A stretch of 33,832 bases of DNA from NCBI GenBank assembly GCA_030679975.1, contig JAUXSL010000101.1, positions 1 to 33,832 of the forward strand, in the 5' to 3' direction. The notes beneath the pieces are model-generated. The model was not told where the DNA came from. It did no database searches and saw only the letters and a program-made list of their open reading frames with translations. The position numbers and the translations under genes were made by a program. Of the stretch, positions 1 to 8,165 are shown piece by piece. This DNA is from Actinomycetota bacterium. Lineage in GTDB: Bacteria; Actinomycetota; Aquicultoria; CAJVYJ01; JAUVQD01. How positions within the stretch are numbered: the stretch's first letter is position 1; each line of letters opens with the position of its first letter.

Positions 1-359
1 GTCACTTCCCGTCCATTGTGGAACCGGACCCCGCGACGAAGCCAGAAAGTCCACTCATTGCCGGCCTTGTTTGAGCTCCACCGCCGGGCTACGGCCGGCT
101 TTAAGGCCAGAGTTTTCGGGTCGTAGTCAACGAGGCCGTCAAAGAGCTGTTTGACCACCTCGATGCCCTCGCCTTCGGTGACAAAAGCCGGGTCGATAGC
201 GACCGGTTCGCCAAGAAAATAGTTGATTGTGCCGCCATACCTGGGAGATGCCGCTTTACCGGCCGGGCGTTTAGCCGGCCCGCAGGCGGACAAAGATAAG
301 ATCAGGAGCAGTGCGAGAGCCAGGACAGATAAGACCCGCCGGGACCGATAAGCCAACAA
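1..359 (-). CDS. ABC transporter solute-binding lipoprotein, family 5 (partial, N-terminal part)
   Basis: Only the first 119 or so codons are in the window; the gene runs off the left edge. The protein would bind peptides or a related solute outside the membrane and deliver it to an ABC importer. It starts with an Arg-rich n-region and a long Leu-rich stretch, followed by a lipobox (L-S-A-C, Cys at residue 26), so it should be a lipidated, membrane-anchored protein. The mature part has the family-5 opening: a YGGTI-like first strand, 'EPVAIDPAF', an 'LFDGLVDYDP' block, and 'W..S..G.EWTFWLR.GVRFHNG'. No ATG fits. The start is TTG at 359 with a strong AGGGGAGG-type ribosome site about 11 nt upstream (371-378). 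The substrate cannot be told from this fragment. Confidence 0.85.
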   Translation of the reverse strand, partial: MLAYRSRRVLSVLALALLLILSLSACGPAKRPAGKAASPRYGGTINYFLGEPVAIDPAFVTEGEGIEVVKQLFDGLVDYDPKTLALKPAVARRWSSNKAGNEWTFWLRRGVRFHNGREV

Positions 360-451
360 CGTGTTGATTCTCCCCTCCAACCAAAGAACAGCTTGGCCTA
401 ATCATAAAGGCAAAATAGGTCGGATAGCAAGAAGAAGCAGGGAACTAATGA

Positions 452-676
452 TTAAAGACTTAAGACTAAGGCGATGGAGGTGAAAATAAAAGTGACGGCC
501 AGGCCGATGGTGATGCGGTCGAGGTTTCTTTCAATGACCCCGGTGCCGCCGATAGCGCTGGGGATACCGCCGCCAAAGGAACTGGATAGCCCCGTTCCTT
601 TACCGGAATGCAGTAACACGGCCCCGATGAGACCCAAACTGACTATTGAATGCAGAACCACAAAAACAATTACCAT
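452..676 (-). CDS. secG: Protein translocase subunit SecG
   Basis: This 74-residue protein is the small auxiliary subunit of the SecYEG channel. It has two hydrophobic helices (residues 2-24 and 53-73) around a Gly/Ser-rich loop containing 'HSGKGTGLSSSFGGG', the SecG hallmark. Length is typical. It lies 34 bp downstream of the P-type ATPase and is codirectional with it; gpmI and secG are often close in Gram-positive genomes. There is no good ribosome site directly in front of the ATG. An upstream AAGG instead precedes a seven-codon ORF (ATG at about 690) whose stop overlaps the secG start region, so start by translational coupling is possible. The reading frame is closed by a TAA about eight codons upstream. 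Confidence 0.93.
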   Translation of the reverse strand: MVIVFVVLHSIVSLGLIGAVLLHSGKGTGLSSSFGGGIPSAIGGTGVIERNLDRITIGLAVTFIFTSIALVLSL

Positions 677-710
677 AGCGGCGATAATAACATAACGGCC
701 TTACCCTTGT

Positions 711-3263
711 CTAAATATTCCCCAACTTCTTACCCAAGCCGGGCAATTTTAGTAATTCAAACCAGATGACGCTCAAGACCCCGACACCGACGCTGATCAA
801 TATATCCGCGCCCCCCACTTGCCCGAGCGAAAAAAGCCGGCGCAAAAAGGTATTGCCCAAAACAGCGCCCAGCAAGAGCAAGGTACCGCCGATTACCAAC
901 CATAAAGCTTTGTTGGGGGAGTGGATTTTTTGAAATATCGTGGTCGACCAGGAGCGATTTATCAGTATCAAGCTTAAATTGGCGATTACCAGAGCCGTGA
1001 ATACGAGGGCGCGGGCGTGGCGCATCCCGTAACCGTGAGCTCTCGCCACAGTAAACAAAATCAAAAGCGCGACCAAGACGCCGGCCCCCTGCAAAAGACT
1101 AAAACCAATAGTTTTCCGGCTGAATAACGGCTCCTGCAGGTGTCGCGGCGGCTGGTCCATAATGTCGGGGTCGGCGGGTTCGGATTCAAAAACCACCGAA
1201 CACGTCGGATCGATTATTAATTCCAAAAAAGCGATGTGGGCCGGCGCCAGGATAAGGGGCCAGCCAAAAACGACCGGGAAAAACGACAAGCCGACAATCG
1301 GCACGTGTACGGAAAAAATATAAGCCACCGCTTTCTTGAGGTTGGCGAAGATCCTGCGCCCTGATTCAACGGCCTTTACAATCGATGAAAAGTCGTCATC
1401 CAAAAGGACCAGCGATGCCGTTTCGCGGGCAACATCCGTTCCTCTGGCCCCCATGGCGATCCCGATGTGAGCGGCCTTTAGAGCCGGCGCATCGTTGACG
1501 CCGTCGCCTGTCATGGCGACGATCTCCCCGTTGGCCTTCAAAGCGTTCACAAGCCTTAGCTTCTGTTCCGGGACTACCCTGGCAAAGATGGTTACCGTCT
1601 TGATCCGGCGGCTTAACTCGTCATCTCCCATCAGGCTTAATTCCGGTCCCGTGATCACTTGATCTGTTGACCTTAAGCCGATGCCGCCGGCGATATTCTG
1701 GGCCGTGCTTGGATAATCACCCGTGATCATGATGACTCGAATTCCGCCCCGATAACAATTCTTAACCGCGTCCGGAACAGTCGGTCTGATTTGGTCCCTA
1801 AAACCAACCAAACCAACAAATTCAAAATCGTAGGCGTGCTCTATCTCCGGGATTTTTTCAGTCACGCTAAAATGGGCCTTAGCTATGCCGAGCACCCTTA
1901 AGCCGGAGGAGGCCATCGATTCAAATCTCTTGAAAATCCGGTCCGCCTGATCAACGCGTAGGTGACAAAGGTCCATGATCGCTTCCGGCGCCCCCTTTGA
2001 GGCGATCACATAACTGCCGCCGCCCGGCGACTCCCAGACATGGGAGAGGGCCAGCAAGTCTTTGGAGAGGGGATATTGGCGGATCAGGTGCCAATTCGCA
2101 TGGATATGTTCGGTTCCGGCCAGAGCCCGGGCGCCTAAGTCTTTAATGGCTTTTTCCAACGGGTCATAAGGTTCCTTTTGGCTGGCGAGCATGGCATATT
2201 CCATCAACTCGTGGAATTTTTCCGGCAGTTGCCGGCCGGCATCGCCGACATCCAGAAATTCGCCGTCCGCGAAGATCTCCCCGACTGAAAGTCTGATAAA
2301 GGTGATCGTGCCGGTCTTGTCGGCGCACAGCACCGTCGCCGCGCCCAACATTTCGATCGCCGGCACCCGGCGGGTGAGGACCCGGCTTTTGGAGATGCGC
2401 CAAGCGCCCAGAGCCAGGAAGACCATCAACACGACCGGAAATTCCTCCGGCAAGACCGCCATGGCCAGGGCGATGCCGGCCAAGAACCCATCCAACCAAT
2501 TGCCTCTCGTCAGTCCGTAAACAACCACTATCAGCAAGCATATAGATAAGCCGATAATTGCCAGCTTACCAACCAGAGCTTTAGTTTCCTTTTGGATCAG
2601 CGTATCTTCCGTACTGATCACTTGGAGCGCCTGGCCGACTTTGCCCATTTCGGTAGCCGTGCCGATCGAAAGGACGTGGGCGACGGCATAACCCTGCACG
2701 ACCAGGGTCCCGGAATAGACGTATGGAGAATCATCGCCGCCCGGACATCTGTCATCTTTGTCGCCCTCGGCCATTTTTCGCACCGGAATCGACTCACCCG
2801 TCAGCAGGGACTCATCGATATGCAGATTGGTGGAGATCACCAGGACGGCGTCAGCGGGGACCCTATCGCCTTCAGTCAAGACCAGCATATCGCCTATGAC
2901 GACGTCGCGCCCGGCAATACGCCTCTGCTTGCCGTCGCGGATGACCAGCGCCCGGGGCGACGAGAGATTGCGCAGCGCTTCCAACGCCCGCTCGGTTTTG
3001 CGTTCCTGAAAGAAGGTGATGCCCATGACTACAACGACAAAGGCCAAGAGCATGAGGGCTTCATCAACGCTTCCGAGCAGGAGATAGACCAAACCGCTGG
3101 CCATAAGGAGCAGGAACATCGGTTCCCGGGCGACACTTAAGGCGATCGCGAAAACGCTTCTTTTGCCGGCTGAGGGAAGTTCGTTGTAGCCGTCTTTCGC
3201 CAGCCTCCGGGCCGACTCGGCTTCCGAGAGGCCGGTTATCGTGTCTACATCAAATCGCGGCAT
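711..3263 (-). CDS. Cation-translocating P-type ATPase (P2-like)
   Basis: A membrane pump of about 850 residues that uses ATP to move a cation. It has the N-terminal cation-ATPase domain ('GLSEAESARRLAKDGYNELP'), the actuator-domain TGES motif near residue 157, the phosphorylated Asp in CADKTGT near 317, KGAPE of the nucleotide domain near 425, and GDGVNDAPALK near 588. The membrane helix before the phosphorylation site carries PEEFP instead of the more usual PEGLP, and the motif after the phospho-Asp reads TITFIR rather than TLTQNR. The M6-equivalent segment (LELIIDPTCSVVFE) keeps one Asp and has Glu further on. The ion is therefore uncertain; Ca2+ or another divalent cation is the best guess from the P2-like architecture. 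The ATG at 3263 is preferred over a TTG two codons upstream, but neither has a clear ribosome site. Confidence 0.9.
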   Translation of the reverse strand: MPRFDVDTITGLSEAESARRLAKDGYNELPSAGKRSVFAIALSVAREPMFLLLMASGLVYLLLGSVDEALMLLAFVVVVMGITFFQERKTERALEALRNLSSPRALVIRDGKQRRIAGRDVVIGDMLVLTEGDRVPADAVLVISTNLHIDESLLTGESIPVRKMAEGDKDDRCPGGDDSPYVYSGTLVVQGYAVAHVLSIGTATEMGKVGQALQVISTEDTLIQKETKALVGKLAIIGLSICLLIVVVYGLTRGNWLDGFLAGIALAMAVLPEEFPVVLMVFLALGAWRISKSRVLTRRVPAIEMLGAATVLCADKTGTITFIRLSVGEIFADGEFLDVGDAGRQLPEKFHELMEYAMLASQKEPYDPLEKAIKDLGARALAGTEHIHANWHLIRQYPLSKDLLALSHVWESPGGGSYVIASKGAPEAIMDLCHLRVDQADRIFKRFESMASSGLRVLGIAKAHFSVTEKIPEIEHAYDFEFVGLVGFRDQIRPTVPDAVKNCYRGGIRVIMITGDYPSTAQNIAGGIGLRSTDQVITGPELSLMGDDELSRRIKTVTIFARVVPEQKLRLVNALKANGEIVAMTGDGVNDAPALKAAHIGIAMGARGTDVARETASLVLLDDDFSSIVKAVESGRRIFANLKKAVAYIFSVHVPIVGLSFFPVVFGWPLILAPAHIAFLELIIDPTCSVVFESEPADPDIMDQPPRHLQEPLFSRKTIGFSLLQGAGVLVALLILFTVARAHGYGMRHARALVFTALVIANLSLILINRSWSTTIFQKIHSPNKALWLVIGGTLLLLGAVLGNTFLRRLFSLGQVGGADILISVGVGVLSVIWFELLKLPGLGKKLGNI

Positions 3264-3377
3264 GATCAAAGTCTAACAGAAGCGGCCGAAAACCTCGTCT
3301 GCCGCGTTATCCTCCGCCTCGGTTCGGTCACGTAATCACACATACGCTCCCTCACCTCGGCGTTCGTCTGCCTTCTG

Positions 3378-3408
3378 CCCCACAAAGTCAAAGGCGGACT
3401 TTGCGGGG
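3378..3408. other. Intergenic hairpin between gpmI and the P-type ATPase
   Basis: Two 12-nt arms (3378-3389 and 3397-3408) pair with one non-Watson-Crick position around a 7-nt loop. It lies about 40 bp beyond the gpmI stop codon. No T-run follows on either strand, so it is not a classical intrinsic terminator. It could be a processing or attenuation structure, or a remnant of a repeat. The rest of the 3270-3445 gap shows nothing else. Confidence 0.45.
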
Positions 3409-3445
3409 ACCCCAAAATTGCATCCGAGGCTTTGGGCCGCTTCTC

Positions 3446-4999
3446 TCAATTTTGACCGGCCTGAGGGGTTTTCGGCCGGGAGTCTAACAGACTTGTCCCG
3501 GTCATTTCGGGCGGGACCGGGATGCCCATGACTGTCAGGATAGTCGGGGCTATGTCTGCCAGGCGGCCGCCGGATTTCAGGGCGGCGTCGCGATCATCGC
3601 TTATATAGATCATCGGCACCCGGTTGACCGTATGCGCGGTTCGGGGTTTGCCGTCGGTCTCAGCCATCTGCTCGGAGTTGCCGTGATCGGCGGTGATAAT
3701 AACAGCGCCGCCCCGGCGGCGGACGGCTTCAACGACACGACCGATAGCCCGGTCCACTGCCTCGATAGCCCGGACGGCGGCCGTTAATATGCCTGTGTGT
3801 CCGACCATATCGCAGTTGGCGAAGTTGACGACGATAAAGTCATAACTGCCGCTATCGACCGCCGCGACGACTTTGTCGGCCACTTCCGGCGCGCTCATCT
3901 CAGGCTTTAGATCATATGTGGCGACCTTCGGGGACGGGACGAGGATACGGTCCTCGCCCGGATAAGGCTGCTCGATGCCGCCGTTGAAAAAGAAGGTAAC
4001 GTGGGCGTATTTTTCGGTTTCCGCTATATGGAGTTGCTTCAGACCGCGCGCCGAGATCACCTCGGCTAAGATATTATCGAGCGGCTCAGGGCCAAAGGCC
4101 GCCGGCAACTTATAGTCGATATCGTACAGGGCCAGGCAGACAAAAAAGACCTTCGGCGGGGCCGGACCGCGCTCGAAACCGTCAAAGCCCGGTTGAGTGA
4201 GGGCCGCCGTCAGTTGTCGCGCCCGGTCGGCGCGAAAATTAAAGAAGATGACCGAATCGCCGGCCTCTATTCGCCCATCGACGCCGTCGATGACCGTCGG
4301 TTGCATGAATTCATCATTGGCTCCATCTTCATAGGATTGCTCGACGGCCGCCGTCGCGGATTCCGCCCGCGCCCCCTCGCCGTTGACGAGCGCCTGATAT
4401 GCCGCCAGCGTGCGCTCCCAACGATTGTCCCGGTCCATAGCAAAATACCGGCCCGAGACTGTGGCTATCTTACCCGCGCCGATAACCGCCAGCTCATCTT
4501 CCAGGTCCTTAACGTACTTGAGCGCGCTTCGCGGCGGCGTATCCCGGCCGTCAAGAAAACAATGAACAAAGACCTTTTCGAGACCCCGGTCTTTAGCTAA
4601 TTTGAGTAAAGCATAGAGATGGGTATTGTGGCTGTGGACGCCGCCATCGGAAAGTAAGCCCAATAGGTGCAGCGCCGCTCCGCCGGCTTTGGCCTTATCG
4701 ACCGCCTCGATAAGGACCGGATTAGCGCCAAAAGAGCCGTCTTCAATGGCTTTGTCGATGCGGGTCAGATCCTGGTAGACAATGCGCCCGGCGCCGATAT
4801 TCAAATGCCCGACCTCGGAATTGCCCATCTGACCGGCGGGCAGGCCGACATCAGTACCGGCGGCGTTCAGCGTGGTATGCGGATACATGGCCGTATAGGC
4901 GTCGTAGTTCGGCTTATCGGCAACGGTGACAGCGTTAGTCCGCCCTACCGGGGCGACCCCGAAGCCGTCCAGGATTATTAAACAGACCGGATCACTCAC
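3446..4999 (-). CDS. gpmI: 2,3-bisphosphoglycerate-independent phosphoglycerate mutase
   Basis: This 517-residue cytoplasmic enzyme interconverts 3- and 2-phosphoglycerate in glycolysis/gluconeogenesis using two Mn2+ ions. The N-terminal 'LIILDGFG' supplies a metal-binding Asp, and the nucleophilic Ser sits in 'QMGNSEVGH' at about residue 61. The C-terminal half has '[12 protein letters not shown]' and '[11 protein letters not shown]', the second set of metal ligands. Length matches the family (about 510). The start is GTG, overlapping the stop of the preceding nfnB gene by 4 nt (GTGA), which implies translational coupling. Central carbon metabolism and NADP(H)/ferredoxin balancing are thus co-expressed here. 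Confidence 0.96.
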   Translation of the reverse strand: MSDPVCLIILDGFGVAPVGRTNAVTVADKPNYDAYTAMYPHTTLNAAGTDVGLPAGQMGNSEVGHLNIGAGRIVYQDLTRIDKAIEDGSFGANPVLIEAVDKAKAGGAALHLLGLLSDGGVHSHNTHLYALLKLAKDRGLEKVFVHCFLDGRDTPPRSALKYVKDLEDELAVIGAGKIATVSGRYFAMDRDNRWERTLAAYQALVNGEGARAESATAAVEQSYEDGANDEFMQPTVIDGVDGRIEAGDSVIFFNFRADRARQLTAALTQPGFDGFERGPAPPKVFFVCLALYDIDYKLPAAFGPEPLDNILAEVISARGLKQLHIAETEKYAHVTFFFNGGIEQPYPGEDRILVPSPKVATYDLKPEMSAPEVADKVVAAVDSGSYDFIVVNFANCDMVGHTGILTAAVRAIEAVDRAIGRVVEAVRRRGGAVIITADHGNSEQMAETDGKPRTAHTVNRVPMIYISDDRDAALKSGGRLADIAPTILTVMGIPVPPEMTGTSLLDSRPKTPQAGQN

Positions 5000-6432
5000 G
5001 CTTTTTGAACAGTTTCCGGTTCAGGCTCGCCCATTAAGTATTTATGGATATCGTTGGCGGCCTTGCGCCCGGCGCCCATGGCCAGAATGACCGTTGCCGA
5101 ACCGGTAACGATGTCACCGCCGGCGTAGACACCCGGACGGCTGGTACGGCCGGTTTCCTCATCGGCGATAATATAGCCGCGCTGGGTCAGCTCAAGGTCG
5201 CGGGTGCTTCGCGGCACCAACGGGTTGGCGCCCGTCCCGATGGCCATGATAACGATATCCGCCGGGACCTCGAATTCCGAGCCCGCTATCGGCACGGGGC
5301 GGCGGCGACCTGAATCGTCAGGTTCGCCCAGCTCCATTTTGACGCACTCTATCGCTTTGGCCCAACCGTCTTCCCCAACGATGCGTATCGGGCTGGTAAG
5401 CATCTCAAAGCGGATACCTTCTTCTTTAGCGTGGTGGACTTCCTCTCCCCGGGCCGGAAGTTCCGTCTCGCTGCGACGATAGATGATCGTGGCCTCTTTA
5501 GCGCCCAGGCGCAGAGCGGTGCGCACTGAATCCATGGCGACATTGCCGCCGCCGACGACCGCGACCCGGTCCCCGACCTTTATCGGTGTATCGTATTCAG
5601 GGAAAGTGTAAGCTTTCATCAAGTTGGTGCGGGTCAGGAATTCGTTGGCCGAATAGACCCCATTTAGATTCTCGCCTTCAATGCCCATGAAATTCGGCAA
5701 CCCGGCGCCGGTCGCGATGTAGCAGGCGTCATATTCTTCCATAAGCTCGTCGACGGTCATCAGCTTGCCGACGACGGAGTTGGTGCGGATAACGACCCCC
5801 ATGTCGGCCAAACCGGCTATCTCGCCGGCGACCATCTTCTTGGGCAGCCGGAATTCGGGGATGCCATAGAGCAGGACGCCGCCGGGTTCATGCAAAGCTT
5901 CAAATATTGTCACCTGGTGACCGAGCTGAGCTAAGTCGCTGGCGCATGTGACGCCGGACGGACCGCTGCCGATTATCGCGACTTTCTTGCCGGTCGATGG
6001 GGCTATTTTTGGTTTGAGTCTATGGCCGTGCTCGCGCTCCCAGTCGGCGGCGAACCGCTCCAAGCGGCCGATCGCCACAGGTTCGAACTTCTTGCCGACA
6101 ACGCAGGCCTTCTCGCATTGATCTTCCTGCGGACAGACCCGCCCGCAGACCGCGGGCAAAATATTTGTCTCTTTTATCTTGTTGATGGCTGATTGAAAAT
6201 CTTGCGCTTGAATATACGCGATAAAATCTTTGATAGGCACGTTGACCGGACACCCCTTAACGCACGGGGGCCGGGCGCAGCCTATACACCGCTCGGCTTC
6301 GAGTAAAGCTTGTTCAACTGAGTAGCCCAGCGACACCTCGTTGAAGTTTTTGCCTCGCTCCTTTGGGTCTTGCTCCGGAATCGGGGTCCGGTTAGGTATT
6401 AGCTTAGGTTTCTTGCGCTCTTCATCAGTCAC
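4996..6432 (-). CDS. nfnB: NfnB/GltD-like NAD(P)-dependent flavo-Fe-S oxidoreductase, large subunit
   Basis: A 478-residue protein of the glutamate-synthase small-subunit-like family. An N-terminal Fe-S domain has '[16 protein letters not shown]' and a second Cys set '[15 protein letters not shown]', expected to hold two [4Fe-4S] clusters. Then come two Rossmann folds: FAD-binding '[14 protein letters not shown]' near residue 150 and NADP-binding '[12 protein letters not shown]' near 290, with a closing '[11 protein letters not shown]' FAD motif. Because it directly follows a SudB/NfnA-type subunit (3-nt gap), NfnAB is more likely than true glutamate synthase; no large GOGAT subunit is present. 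NfnAB couples NADH and reduced ferredoxin oxidation to NADP+ reduction by flavin-based electron bifurcation. Glutamate synthase or sulfide dehydrogenase annotations are the usual alternatives. Confidence 0.88.
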   Translation of the reverse strand: MTDEERKKPKLIPNRTPIPEQDPKERGKNFNEVSLGYSVEQALLEAERCIGCARPPCVKGCPVNVPIKDFIAYIQAQDFQSAINKIKETNILPAVCGRVCPQEDQCEKACVVGKKFEPVAIGRLERFAADWEREHGHRLKPKIAPSTGKKVAIIGSGPSGVTCASDLAQLGHQVTIFEALHEPGGVLLYGIPEFRLPKKMVAGEIAGLADMGVVIRTNSVVGKLMTVDELMEEYDACYIATGAGLPNFMGIEGENLNGVYSANEFLTRTNLMKAYTFPEYDTPIKVGDRVAVVGGGNVAMDSVRTALRLGAKEATIIYRRSETELPARGEEVHHAKEEGIRFEMLTSPIRIVGEDGWAKAIECVKMELGEPDDSGRRRPVPIAGSEFEVPADIVIMAIGTGANPLVPRSTRDLELTQRGYIIADEETGRTSRPGVYAGGDIVTGSATVILAMGAGRKAANDIHKYLMGEPEPETVQKA

Positions 6433-6435
6433 TGT

Positions 6436-7284
6436 TTAAGCCTCCGTGAGAATATCTGGATGGCGGGCCTTCCAGGCTTCGAAAGATTCTTTTTCTTCGC
6501 CCAGATACATTTTTTGGCGGCTCATCAATAGGTCCCAGTCGACCAAATGCCCGTCGAAGTCGGGGCCGTCCGTACAGGCGAATCTTGTCTCCCCGCCCAC
6601 CGACACCCGGCAGGCGCCGCACATGCCGCTGCCGTCGACCATAATGGGATTCAAACTCACCATCGTTTTAACGCCGAAGTTCTTCGTCGTCAAACAGACG
6701 AATTTCATCATGATCGCCGGACCGACAGCGACGACCAGATTGGTGTCGCCTTTTTCAAGCTCTTGTTCAAGGGCGACGGTGACGACGCCCTTGACGCCTT
6801 TGCTGCCGTCATCGGTCGTCACCAGCACCTCGTCGCAGACTTCGCCCATCTCTTTTTCATAAATAAGCAGGTCCGCGCTACGGGCGCCCATTACGCAGAC
6901 GACTTTGTTGCCGGCCGCCTTAAAGGCCCGGGCGATCGGAAAGAGCGGCGCGACGCCGAAGCCGCCGCCGATAACGATAACTTTGCCGAGCTTCTCAATG
7001 TGAGTCGGCTGGCCCAAAGGCCCGCAGAGGTCGGAGATCTCATCGCCGGCCTTCATGCGGACGAATTCCGCGCTGGTCTTGCCGACAGCCATAACGATCA
7101 AGCTGATAGTACCTTCGTCCGGATCGATGTCCGCCAACGACAGCGGAATGCGTTCGCCGTGATCGTGCAGGCGGATGATGACGAATTGGCCCGGCTGCGC
7201 TTTACGCGAGATCTGCGGGGCATCGATTTTGAAGTAAAAAACGTCCGGGGGACGGATCAATCTCTTTTCAAGTATCTTGGCCAA
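6436..7284 (-). CDS. nfnA: NfnA-like ferredoxin-NADP reductase subunit (sulfide dehydrogenase SudB-like)
   Basis: A 282-residue FAD/[2Fe-2S] subunit. The N-terminal half is a ferredoxin-reductase FAD domain ('PGQFVIIRLHDHGERIPLSLAD'), followed by an NAD-binding domain ('VIVIGGGFGVAPLFPIA'). Near the C terminus, 'MVDGSGMCGACRVSVGGETRFACTDGP' carries the three Cys and the Asp that bind the [2Fe-2S] cluster in NfnA-type proteins. No ATG fits. An in-frame TGA lies two codons upstream, so the start is TTG at 7284, with GAGGTG about 9 nt upstream. The 91-bp gap to tusA holds an A/T-rich stretch that may be the promoter of an nfnA-nfnB-gpmI operon. Confidence 0.88.
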   Translation of the reverse strand: MAKILEKRLIRPPDVFYFKIDAPQISRKAQPGQFVIIRLHDHGERIPLSLADIDPDEGTISLIVMAVGKTSAEFVRMKAGDEISDLCGPLGQPTHIEKLGKVIVIGGGFGVAPLFPIARAFKAAGNKVVCVMGARSADLLIYEKEMGEVCDEVLVTTDDGSKGVKGVVTVALEQELEKGDTNLVVAVGPAIMMKFVCLTTKNFGVKTMVSLNPIMVDGSGMCGACRVSVGGETRFACTDGPDFDGHLVDWDLLMSRQKMYLGEEKESFEAWKARHPDILTEA

Positions 7285-7375
7285 GTCTCATTTCACCTCT
7301 TAAATTAGGATAAAAAAAAATAAGCTAGAGGTTAATTAAATCAATATCGCGCCGACTTGGCAAGGCAAGCTTGGC

Positions 7376-7615
7376 TCAAGCCAACCTTCTTATATAGACC
7401 TTATACTCGCCGCCAGAACCTTCGACGCCTAAATATTCGTTTCCAGTCGCGCGACACCAAGCCGGCATGTCCTCGATTATCCCCTCGTCGGTCGATAGGA
7501 CCTCGAGCACCTGCCCGACTTGCATCTCCTTGATCTTCGCCGCGGTCTTGACGATCGGCATCGGGCAGAGAAGCCCGAAACAGTCTAAACCGGCGTCCGC
7601 TTTTATGGTTTCCAT
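7376..7615 (-). CDS. tusA: TusA-like sulfur carrier protein
   Basis: A 79-residue sulfurtransferase-fold protein. It begins 'METIKADAGLDCFGLLCPMPIVKTAAKI', and the CPMP motif supplies the persulfide-carrying Cys; a further Cys lies five residues before it. TusA proteins pass persulfide sulfur between donors such as cysteine desulfurases or DsrE-type carriers and their targets. A longer open frame exists upstream, but the start at 7615 has an AGAGGAG ribosome site at 7621-7627 and places the protein 10 bp after the DsrE-like gene, as expected in a sulfur-relay operon. Confidence 0.9.
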   Translation of the reverse strand: METIKADAGLDCFGLLCPMPIVKTAAKIKEMQVGQVLEVLSTDEGIIEDMPAWCRATGNEYLGVEGSGGEYKVYIRRLA

Positions 7616-7625
7616 ATTCTCTCCT

Positions 7626-8153
7626 CTAAATGAATAAGTTGACGCTGCTTTCCTGCGCTTCCGCCAAATATGTGACGACGCCGGCAAAGCTGTCGATCTC
7701 CGGCCGCAGGGCTTCTTTTTCGATGCCCATGATACCCATGGTGATAGTGCAGGCCACAAACTTTATCCCCAGCTCTTTTCCGAGGACCATCATCTCGTCG
7801 ACGCTGGGCATCTTATGTTCGCGCATCAGTTTTTTCATCATCCAGGTGCCCATACCGTGCATGTGGAACTTGGATAGCGGCAAGCGGTCGGTCCCGCCTT
7901 TATTCATCCAGCCCAACATCTTCTTCATCCAGCCTTTTGCGGTATTCCCGGCATCGTTTTTCTTTAAGACGTTCAGCCCCCAGAACGTGAAAAAGAGAGT
8001 GGCGTCCATTCCCATCGACCGGGCACCTGTCGCGATATTGAACGCCGCCAGAACCTTGTCCAACTCGCCGCTGAAGACGATGATCGTCACCTTGTTCTTC
8101 GTCTTCCGCTCTTTCAGTCTCTCCAGTTCGTCTGCGGCTTCAACGTGTTCCAT
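7626..8153 (-). CDS. DsrE/DsrF/DrsH-like sulfur-relay family protein
   Basis: A 175-residue protein of the DsrE-like (COG2210) group. It has a charged N-terminal stretch, a first strand 'NKVTIIVFSGELDKVLAAFNIATGA', the 'DATLFFTFWGLNVLKK' block, a Met-rich amphipathic middle, and 'GIKFVACTITMGIMGI' carrying the single conserved-type Cys. These proteins associate with membranes or partner proteins and hold or transfer sulfur as persulfide. It lies between the desulfurase homologue (12 bp away) and tusA (10 bp away), so a role in the same relay is the natural reading. The acceptor of the sulfur is unknown. Confidence 0.85.
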   Translation of the reverse strand: MEHVEAADELERLKERKTKNKVTIIVFSGELDKVLAAFNIATGARSMGMDATLFFTFWGLNVLKKNDAGNTAKGWMKKMLGWMNKGGTDRLPLSKFHMHGMGTWMMKKLMREHKMPSVDEMMVLGKELGIKFVACTITMGIMGIEKEALRPEIDSFAGVVTYLAEAQESSVNLFI

Positions 8154-8165
8154 ATAATAACCTCC

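Noticed and set aside
4996-6432. Glutamate synthase small subunit (GltD)
   Set aside because: The domain layout fits, but no GltB-like large subunit is present and the partner gene is NfnA-like.
6547-7308. 253-codon plus-strand ORF opposite nfnA
   Set aside because: Antisense shadow of a clear coding gene; composition is unlike a real protein. Similar shadows at 2592-3140, 8442-9089, 17301-17864 and 25341-25937 were left out for the same reason.
7616-7759. Longer N terminus for TusA
   Set aside because: It lies in a different frame over the DsrE-like gene, lacks a ribosome site, and TusA family proteins begin where the 7615 start places them.
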